A stretch of DNA of 12,466 bases from Nitrospirota bacterium (GTDB lineage: Bacteria; Nitrospirota; Thermodesulfovibrionia; Thermodesulfovibrionales; JdFR-88). Positions 7,028-11,741 of the stretch are shown here, piece by piece. The stretch's first letter is position 1, and the number at the start of each line of letters is the position of its first letter. The stretch covers positions 1-12,466 of the forward strand of contig JAKAEG010000055.1 of the NCBI GenBank assembly GCA_021819985.1, written 5' to 3'. The notes under the pieces were generated by a model. It did no database searches. It was not told the origin of the DNA and saw only the letters and a program-made list of their open reading frames with translations. The position numbers and the translations under genes were made by a program.

Positions 7028-7372
7028 TCACTTACCGCCGCCGAAAAAATTTAATAGACTTTTTTTCACGTTTGGAGGGTCAATGCCTAGATGCTGGCAG
7101 ATAATCGCTTCAAGCCTCTCCCCGGTAATGTCGCCTGTTACAGCCGTTTCCCCGTTTACGATGATAGATGGGGCTATCGGGAGGCCGGATGCGTAATATT
7201 CGTCCGTATGGTAGTCATCAAGCGGTTTGGATATAGTCTCGATATCGATGCCATACTTTTTGCCCAGACCGGGCATCATCTCGATGTAATGTTTTCAGGT
7301 CCCCCCGAGAGGTTCGTTGAGATAGAAGATTATTTTGATTTCTTTGCTTTTTTTGCTTTTACCGGCATCCAT
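7028..7372 (-). CDS. Thioredoxin-fold selenoprotein (Sec26 encoded by UGA)
   Basis: Read from the ATG at 7372, the gene encodes 114 residues with an in-frame TGA at 7297-7295 as codon 26. The part before it (KEIKIIFYLNEPLGGT) forms β1 and the active-site loop of a thioredoxin/glutaredoxin fold. After the TGA come helix KHYIEMMPGLGKKYG, strand IDIETISK, the cis-proline segment LPIAPSIIVNGE and a final ITGERLEAIICQHLG helix. The TGA falls where the second cysteine of Cys-x-x-Cys is expected (GGT-U-K compared with CGPC-K). The fold makes sense only if both halves are joined. GGGGGAG lies 4 nt before the ATG, while no ribosome site precedes the ATGs at 7279 and 7276. A SECIS-like hairpin follows the UGA. 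The gene ends in another UGA (7030-7028). The role is presumably redox partner of the HdrD/E-like genes downstream. Alternatives are a nonsense mutation or a sequencing error. Confidence 0.8.
7261..7275 (-). promoter_or_regulatory. Bacterial SECIS-like hairpin
   Basis: Nineteen nucleotides after the in-frame UGA, the transcript forms a perfect 5-bp stem UGCCC/GGGCA closed by the 5-nt loop GGUCU. Bacterial SECIS elements lie inside the coding region just 3' of the UGA and have a short stem and guanines at the start of the apical loop, read by SelB. From memory, the loop GGUCU is the one in the E. coli fdhF SECIS, where the G-U is essential. The loop begins 24 nt after the UGA here, a few nucleotides further than in fdhF. 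AUCGA and UCGAU flanking the hairpin could add an outer helix. Confidence 0.7.
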
Positions 7373-7376
7373 TTTT

Positions 7377-7383
7377 CTCCCCC
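7377..7383 (-). promoter_or_regulatory. Ribosome binding site that fixes the selenoprotein start
   Basis: GGGGGAG ends 4 nt before the ATG at 7372 on the minus strand. It is the only good Shine-Dalgarno in this stretch, and it sits before the region upstream of the UGA. It therefore supports translation through the UGA rather than initiation after it. Confidence 0.75.
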
Positions 7384-7472
7384 TTTTTGTATAGACAGCG
7401 ACCCAATTTCACGCCTGAAAACCCCATAAACCATCAAACCGGATTACAAAAATTGCCTTCCCGCCCCTCATT

Positions 7473-7853
7473 TCATGGAGAGGTTTTGACCTTCTTCGCT
7501 CTCACCCCGGGATATTTTCCTTTTTTCGTTATGGGGCAACACGCCGGTGCGGGCAGTTCTTCCGTGTGCTCTTTCCTTAAAACTTCTATGATCTCGGGAA
7601 TCATGGGGTCTCTCAAAAAATAGCATTTGAGTCTCCCGTCCACAAAAAAGTCGACTAGGTCGTATCTCCTCAAAATGGAAAGGTGATGTGAGACGACGGG
7701 CTGGCGCATATCGAATGCGTCCTCAAAATCGCTTACGCATTTTACTCCATGGACCAGCTCAGCCAGAATTTTTAGCCTGCCCGGATGGGCGATGGCTTTA
7801 AGGATTTCGATCTTTTTCAAAGAAAAATTCGCTGAATCGTTGTTTTCATCCAT
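7473..7853 (-). CDS. ArsR/SmtB-family winged-helix transcriptional regulator
   Basis: The 126-residue protein has a typical ArsR fold. The first helices contain ILKAIAHPGRLKILAEL, the recognition helix lies in RQPVVSHHLSILRR (50-63), and the wing is in VDGRLKCYFL. Cysteines occur at C39 (KCVSDF), C77 in the wing strand, and a vicinal pair C105-C106 near the C terminus. Arsenite-sensing ArsR proteins have CVCD at the C39 site; here the second cysteine is serine (C39-V-S-D). Some ArsR members use C-terminal vicinal cysteines instead. The protein may thus sense a soft metal(loid) or a reactive sulfur species. It is the first gene of the unit leading to the selenoprotein, with a 100-bp gap. The start at 7853 is preferred over an in-frame TTG at 7889, because the promoter and operator fill the region between. 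Confidence 0.9.
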   Translation of the reverse strand: MDENNDSANFSLKKIEILKAIAHPGRLKILAELVHGVKCVSDFEDAFDMRQPVVSHHLSILRRYDLVDFFVDGRLKCYFLRDPMIPEIIEVLRKEHTEELPAPACCPITKKGKYPGVRAKKVKTSP

Positions 7854-7889
7854 GTATCTAAATATATAGATGTTTACATGGATTGTCAA
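7854..7889 (-). promoter_or_regulatory. σ70 promoter with overlapping ArsR-type operator; probably leaderless transcript
   Basis: The minus strand shows TTGACA (7889-7884), exactly 17 nt, then TATATT (7866-7861). The regulator ATG starts 7 nt after the -10, so the first transcribed base would be at or next to the A of the ATG. There is no room for a Shine-Dalgarno. The palindrome ATCTA-N6-TAGAT (7856-7871) covers the -10, as expected for an autorepressing ArsR operator. CATGT (7851-7855) and ACATG (7876-7880) flank it. Confidence 0.7.
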
Positions 7890-7973
7890 GGGTCAGTGTT
7901 ACAGCGTCAAGCCGAATGTGCGTAGAGGTGGAATGTGATAGTGTCAATATTTAAAAAATGGCCGGCGCACATC

Positions 7974-8024
7974 AAAAAAAGGGCAGCGTGGGCAAGATGA
8001 AATGACCATTGCCCGGCTGCCCTT
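7974..8024 (-). terminator. Strong intrinsic terminator after tusA
   Basis: The minus strand forms a long GC-rich stem. AAGGGCAGC-CGGGCAA (8024-8009) pairs with TTGCCCA-CGCTGCCCTT (7995-7979), with one small asymmetry and a 13-nt loop. A run of T follows at 7978-7974. It lies 18 bp past the tusA stop and separates the yeeE unit from the arsR unit. Confidence 0.92.
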
Positions 8025-8042
8025 GTGGGAGGAGACGCTAGC

Positions 8043-8282
8043 TTATTTTTTCCTGATGAGAAAAACTATGGCGCCACCCTGCTCGTCCCGGGTCTCGATC
8101 ATTTCGGAACCCATGTTCTTAACCAGGGCCGGGATGTCCGATTTCGAGCCCGGATCGGTGGCAGTAACCTCAATAACCTGTCCCGGGGTAACCTCACCCA
8201 GCGCCTTTTTTGTTTTCACAACCGGCATGGGGCAGTTCAAACCCCTGCAGTCAACTACCTTGTCCGCCATAATGCTGGCCAT
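8043..8282 (-). CDS. tusA: TusA-family sulfur carrier protein
   Basis: This 79-residue cytoplasmic protein has the TusA fold signature: VVDCRGLNCPMPVVKTKKAL near the N terminus, with the conserved CPMP motif holding the cysteine that carries persulfide sulfur. The βαβαββ pattern follows, with the GQVIEVTATDPGSKSDIPAL segment. TusA proteins pass sulfane sulfur between donors and acceptors in tRNA thiolation, cofactor synthesis or dissimilatory sulfur oxidation. Here it is the last gene of a unit with yeeE, a usual pairing in which TusA accepts sulfur derived from imported thiosulfate. It is too short to be YedF, which has an extra C-terminal domain. GGAGG lies 11 nt before the ATG; a second ATG four codons later is possible. 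Confidence 0.93.
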   Translation of the reverse strand: MASIMADKVVDCRGLNCPMPVVKTKKALGEVTPGQVIEVTATDPGSKSDIPALVKNMGSEMIETRDEQGGAIVFLIRKK

Positions 8283-8332
8283 TTTTTTACTGTCCTCCTT
8301 GATTAAAAAATGAATTTTTTATAAGGCTCAAT

Positions 8333-8863
8333 CTACTCCTGTTTTGCAACCTCGTTTACAATGCCCTTGAGCATCCTGTTGACTTCTTCAAGTTTGGCTT
8401 TACCGCTATTGTCATTCCACACGGGCCGCTCGTAAGAGATATAAACCGTGTGTTCATCAGCAGGCAGGGTATAGACCGCGATCTTATAGGGACAGAAAGC
8501 AATAAAATGAGGGTTTTTCTCCATCATGTCCCTGGACACGACGGCGCTGCAAAATTCCAGAACCTTTGCCCTCAGAAATATTTTTTTGGTTCTGCCCAGC
8601 GCCTTGCCCGTGCGGTCAAGCATCCGCTGCACATGGGAAACGCCCGAAACCACAAGTCCGCGGTTTATAAGCGCTGTTTTCAAGTTGTCCCATACGGTGT
8701 CGAAATCCCCATGTACAGTGCGTATTACAACCGGACCTCCTTTTTGGGCGCCGGCGAAGGCCGTTTGCGAACACAGGCAGAACGCAAAGAACAGGACCAC
8801 CACGGTCATGGCCGGGAAAGCGCGTACCAAAGACGTTGTCTTTCGAAGAAAAACCGCGCTCAT
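8333..8863 (-). CDS. Secreted DUF302 family protein
   Basis: The 176-residue protein starts at the ATG at 8863, which overlaps the yeeE TGA (ATGA). A Sec signal peptide is clear: positive residues R7, K8 and R14, a hydrophobic core MTVVVLFFAFCLC and a cleavage site after TAFA (about residue 37). The mature part matches the DUF302 pattern: an early DFDTVWDNLKTALINRGL helix, a middle CPYKIAVY strand segment, and the late VYISYERPVW strand before a C-terminal helix. The domain binds small ligands in some proteins, but its function is not settled. It is found repeatedly with YeeE and sulfur-metabolism genes; the location here implies a periplasmic partner of the transporter. The same frame is open further upstream, but that part lies inside yeeE and encodes no signal peptide. 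Confidence 0.88.
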   Translation of the reverse strand: MSAVFLRKTTSLVRAFPAMTVVVLFFAFCLCSQTAFAGAQKGGPVVIRTVHGDFDTVWDNLKTALINRGLVVSGVSHVQRMLDRTGKALGRTKKIFLRAKVLEFCSAVVSRDMMEKNPHFIAFCPYKIAVYTLPADEHTVYISYERPVWNDNSGKAKLEEVNRMLKGIVNEVAKQE

Positions 8864-10086
8864 GCCTCCCTCATTATTCTCCAGGTCATGAATTTGGCCC
8901 CGGCAATCGCGCCAGCGAAGATGAAAGACATGGTAAGGAAACTGCCGATGGAAAGCGTGGAGATGCCGCTCAGTCCCTGTCCTATGTTGCACCCCATCGC
9001 AAGTACGGCGCCAAAACCCATGAGCAGGCCGCCTATCAGGTTATACTTGAACTGCTGGAGAGGCGGGGCGACCCAGTTGAAAGTGCCGCTTATGAGAGCG
9101 GAGATCAAAGAGCCCGCGATGACTCCGAAAACCGTAGCCACCGCAAAATTGATGGTCTCTCCCGTCCAGAGGATTATATACCGGAAGGTCTGTGCGTCGG
9201 CAAGCGCGAATGTCAGGCTTTTTGGGCCCCATGCCTGAAGCAGTGTGGGGTCGTCCAGCCCGGAAAAGGAGAACGAGTCCACGTTGGGCACCGCCTTGAA
9301 TGCCAAGCCGTTTATCCACCAGGCAAGCGCTATTATCAGGCCTATGGACGCGCCCGCCAGCGGCCACTTCAGTGACCTCCATTCAGAATCTTTAGGTGAC
9401 CGCAGCATGAATATTAGCAGGACGGCCTCTATGATAAGGACAATGACCCATAGCGGCACATTACTGAAGATATTGGGCAGATACTGGCTCTTCATGTTCA
9501 GGGTCAATTTGTCCAGGTAATCTACCCTGACCATGGCCGTGATGCCCCACAGAGTGGCGCCGGAAGAAAAAATAAACGCAAGCACGCTTACAAGCCCCCC
9601 CAGGTTTCCCTCCCCGGCCCGGACAAGTATTCTGCTGGCGCATCCCCCCGCATACACGATGCCCACTCCGAAAATGAACCCTCCGGCTATATAGCTCAAC
9701 CACGTGAATGAAGAACTGATATATATGCTGCGCGATATATCCACAATGCCGGCCCTGTAGAGCAGCTGGGTGAGGGGTATGGCAACGAAAAGCGCCATGG
9801 CATACGCCCTGGTCTGGGTCAGATCGCGGGTGGTCACCACATTATGGCAGGCAGCGGCAATACAGAATTTGGATCTCTGCACGACCGCCCCCAACAGCCC
9901 CCCTAGCAGAAAACCGGAAACCACTACGGCCGCCTGGATCGATTTCTTTATGGCGGTTACCTGACCGTCCGATAATCCCGACGCGTCCATGGAGGCATAC
10001 CCTTTTATTTTGATGATGTAGTATGCGATCCAGATCACCGCTCCAAGGACCAGCGCGGAACCGAGGACCCTCCTGCCTTTTGACAT
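8860..10086 (-). CDS. yeeE: YeeE/YedE family sulfur (thiosulfate-type) transporter
   Basis: The 408-residue inner-membrane protein has about ten hydrophobic helices in two related halves. Conserved cysteines sit in three characteristic places: C75/C80 in RSKFCIAAACHN, C149 in YAGGCASRI and C366 in MGCNIGQGLSG. In characterised YeeE proteins, membrane cysteines relay thiosulfate or its sulfane sulfur across the membrane. YedE-type relatives have been linked to selenium, so selenium transport is an alternative given the selenoprotein nearby. The start at 10086 is preceded by GGGGAGG about 10 nt upstream; the frame also runs 24 codons further without membrane character. The gene is first in the unit with DUF302 and tusA and lies behind a σ54-type promoter. 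Confidence 0.93.
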   Translation of the reverse strand: MSKGRRVLGSALVLGAVIWIAYYIIKIKGYASMDASGLSDGQVTAIKKSIQAAVVVSGFLLGGLLGAVVQRSKFCIAAACHNVVTTRDLTQTRAYAMALFVAIPLTQLLYRAGIVDISRSIYISSSFTWLSYIAGGFIFGVGIVYAGGCASRILVRAGEGNLGGLVSVLAFIFSSGATLWGITAMVRVDYLDKLTLNMKSQYLPNIFSNVPLWVIVLIIEAVLLIFMLRSPKDSEWRSLKWPLAGASIGLIIALAWWINGLAFKAVPNVDSFSFSGLDDPTLLQAWGPKSLTFALADAQTFRYIILWTGETINFAVATVFGVIAGSLISALISGTFNWVAPPLQQFKYNLIGGLLMGFGAVLAMGCNIGQGLSGISTLSIGSFLTMSFIFAGAIAGAKFMTWRIMREA

Positions 10087-10117
10087 TTTCTCTATTCCTC
10101 CCCGGTCTTCTTCATTT

Positions 10118-10210
10118 TTAGTGAAAAGCCGCCGCGGGCATGATCGCGGCCTCCGCAAATTCCTTTGCCTTCAATATCATTTTCTTTACCATTTTAATAA
10201 GCATTTTCAT
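10118..10210 (-). CDS. Possible 30-residue cationic/amphipathic leader peptide
   Basis: Between the σ54-type promoter and yeeE, the minus strand reads ATG (10210) to TAA (10118-10120). It encodes MKMLIKMVKKMILKAKE followed by an alanine-rich FAEAAIMPAAAFH. Seven-residue repetition (MLIKxxK) arises because the 21-bp direct repeat is in phase with this frame. The predicted σ54 start site falls on or beside the first ATG, so translation would be leaderless or begin at one of four further in-frame ATGs. None has a good Shine-Dalgarno. I do not recognise the peptide. It may be a regulatory leader, a degraded gene or chance. Confidence 0.25.
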   Translation of the reverse strand: MKMLIKMVKKMILKAKEFAEAAIMPAAAFH

Positions 10211-10229
10211 CTTTTTAATAAGCATTTTC
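10192..10229. repeat. Two 17-bp direct repeats at 21-bp spacing
   Basis: TTTTAATAAGCATTTTC occurs identically at 10192-10208 and 10213-10229 (plus strand). A shorter CATTTTC copy lies at 10178-10184. The first-transcribed copy includes the -12 element of the σ54-type promoter. A 21-bp period is two helical turns, which suits side-by-side protein binding. It is equally compatible with an in-frame heptapeptide duplication. Confidence 0.85.
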
Positions 10230-10237
10230 TGTGCCAG
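10221..10237 (-). promoter_or_regulatory. σ54 (RpoN) promoter of yeeE-DUF302-tusA
   Basis: The minus strand reads CTGGCAC, AGAAAA, TGCT. It has the -24 YTGGCAC block and the -12 TGC, with the invariant GG (10235-10234) and GC (10223-10222) separated by exactly 10 nt. Two less-conserved positions deviate. The predicted start is near 10210, about 124 nt before the yeeE ATG. The gene immediately upstream encodes an NtrC-type σ54 activator, which supports the call. Confidence 0.7.
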
Positions 10238-10273
10238 AAAATTGATGGATAAACTGAAGGGAATTGGACCTTG

Positions 10274-10323
10274 ATGTTCAAAAGTGTACAACCCTGCGAA
10301 TTGAGATGTCCTTTTCTGAACAT
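10274..10323. promoter_or_regulatory. Possible upstream activator sites: inverted ATGTTCA/TGAACAT
   Basis: ATGTTCA (10274-10280) and TGAACAT (10317-10323) are inverted copies about 43 bp apart, some 40-90 bp upstream of the -24 box. Each is bordered on its inner side by an AAAG/CTTTT-type extension. Enhancer sites for NtrC-type activators usually lie in this range, but the half-sites are far apart and this assignment is speculative. Confidence 0.3.
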
Positions 10324-10368
10324 GGTAAGCAAAAAATCAAAAAATAAAAAATGTCTTTTTGGCGGGAA

Positions 10369-11718
10369 CTACAGCAAATTGTATTTCACCATTTTTGTCC
10401 GAAGCTGTCTTCTCGTGATCCCAAGGCGGCTTGAGGCCCTTGTCTGGTTCCATTCCTCGGCTTCAAGGGCGCCCAGGATCGCCGCTCTTTCGATCTCAGG
10501 GAGTTTCATGTTCTCAAGGCCGGAGATCTTTTCGTTTTCCTGCCCTTTCTGTCCCTCATTCATCAGTATTTTTTTAGGCAGGTCGGACGGCACGATCGTA
10601 TCGAAGCCGGTCAGCACGACCGCCCTTTCGATGATATTTTGCAGCTGCCTGATATTGCCGGGCCAATCATACGCCATCAGGGCTTCCATGGCCCTGTGGT
10701 CGATCCCCTTTATGAATTTCTGGTTTTGCCCGGCATATTTTTTAAGGAAGTATTCGGCCAGAAGCGGTATGTCTTCAGTGCGGTCCTTCAGTCTGGGCAT
10801 CTGGACAGGGATAACGTTCAGGCGGTAAAAAAGGTCCTCCCTGAACCCGCCGCAGGTTATTTCCTCTTCGAGGTCTCTGTTAGTTGAAGCCACTATCCTG
10901 CAATCCGCCCTGACCGGGCTTGTTCCGCCGATACGGTAAAATTCCTTCTCCTGTATGAACCTGAGGAACTTTATCTGCATGGGCGGCGGCATCTCGCCCA
11001 CTTCGTCCAGGAAAAGCGTACCGTTTGCCGCCAGCTCGGCTTTCCCTATTTCTCTGGATGCCGCACCCGTATAGGAGCCGGCCTCATGGCCGAAAAGCTC
11101 GTTTTCCATAAGTTCGCCGGGTATCGCGCCGCAATTTATGGCGACGAACCTGAAATTTTTTCTCCTGGAATCGTTGTGTATCGCACGCGCCACCAACTCC
11201 TTGCCTGTACCGGATTCCCCGGTGATGAGCACATGGGAGCGGCTATCGCTTATGATACGGATGGTTTCCAATATCTCCTGTATCGCCGCGCTTTTCCCTA
11301 TTATCCCGTACTGGTCCTTCTCCTCGCGGGCGATCTCATTTCCGGTCTCCGGCTTTTTATGCAGGAGGCTGTGCTTTACAACCGCAAGCAGATCGCCGGA
11401 TTCGACCGGCTTAGTAAGATAATTGGCGGCGCCCGCCCTCATGGCTTGAACGGCGTTCTCTATGCTCCCGTAAGCGGTCATTATGATCACCGGCAGGTCC
11501 GGCTTCTGTTCCTTTACCCAGTTCAGGAGGTCCAGCCCCGAGCGCCCCGGCAGTCTCATGTCGGAAAGGACAAGATCGATGGCAGGACCGGAAGCGAATT
11601 TCGAGACAGCCTCCTCGAAACTTTTCGCGGCCTCCACATTGAAACCTTCCTGCCGTAAAATCTTCCCCAGTAAACGCAGGATGTTTATTTCGTCTTCAAC
11701 TATCAGGATTTTTTCCAT
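10369..11718 (-). CDS. NtrC-family σ54-dependent response regulator
   Basis: The 449-residue protein has three domains. The receiver domain (1-120) has D9 and phospho-acceptor D53, T81 and K103. The AAA+ σ54-interaction domain (about 138-375) has Walker A GESGTGKE (167-174), GTLFLDEVGEM as Walker B and FREDLFYRLNV with the arginine finger region. A Fis-type helix-turn-helix lies at the C terminus (LGALEAEEWNQTRASSRLGITRRQLRTKM, given in part). The σ54-contacting loop reads GSYTGA (214-219) rather than GAFTGA. It follows the kinase gene by 23 nt with GGGAG before its ATG, so the two form a standard two-component pair. Its probable target is the σ54-type promoter in front of yeeE, just downstream. 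Confidence 0.95.
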   Translation of the reverse strand: MEKILIVEDEINILRLLGKILRQEGFNVEAAKSFEEAVSKFASGPAIDLVLSDMRLPGRSGLDLLNWVKEQKPDLPVIIMTAYGSIENAVQAMRAGAANYLTKPVESGDLLAVVKHSLLHKKPETGNEIAREEKDQYGIIGKSAAIQEILETIRIISDSRSHVLITGESGTGKELVARAIHNDSRRKNFRFVAINCGAIPGELMENELFGHEAGSYTGAASREIGKAELAANGTLFLDEVGEMPPPMQIKFLRFIQEKEFYRIGGTSPVRADCRIVASTNRDLEEEITCGGFREDLFYRLNVIPVQMPRLKDRTEDIPLLAEYFLKKYAGQNQKFIKGIDHRAMEALMAYDWPGNIRQLQNIIERAVVLTGFDTIVPSDLPKKILMNEGQKGQENEKISGLENMKLPEIERAAILGALEAEEWNQTRASSRLGITRRQLRTKMVKYNLL

Positions 11719-11741
11719 TAAGCTCCCAAAGAATTAAAAAA

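Noticed and set aside
7028..7279. Separate 83-residue gene starting at ATG 7279 or 7276 after the TGA.
   Set aside because: No ribosome binding site precedes these ATGs, the product would lack β1 and the active-site loop, and a strong site precedes the ATG at 7372 in the same frame. Reading through the UGA explains more.
8450..9238. 262-codon plus-strand ORF.
   Set aside because: Antisense shadow of the DUF302 and yeeE genes. Those have a signal peptide, conserved cysteines and coupled starts, while the shadow has no domain signal.
8043..10086. Reading yeeE-tusA as the selenium pair YedE-YedF.
   Set aside because: The TusA protein has 79 residues and no C-terminal YedF domain. The sulfur reading is simpler, though a selenium role for the transporter is kept as an alternative.
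11086..11658. 190-codon plus-strand ORF.
   Set aside because: Antisense shadow of the NtrC-type regulator; no independent evidence.
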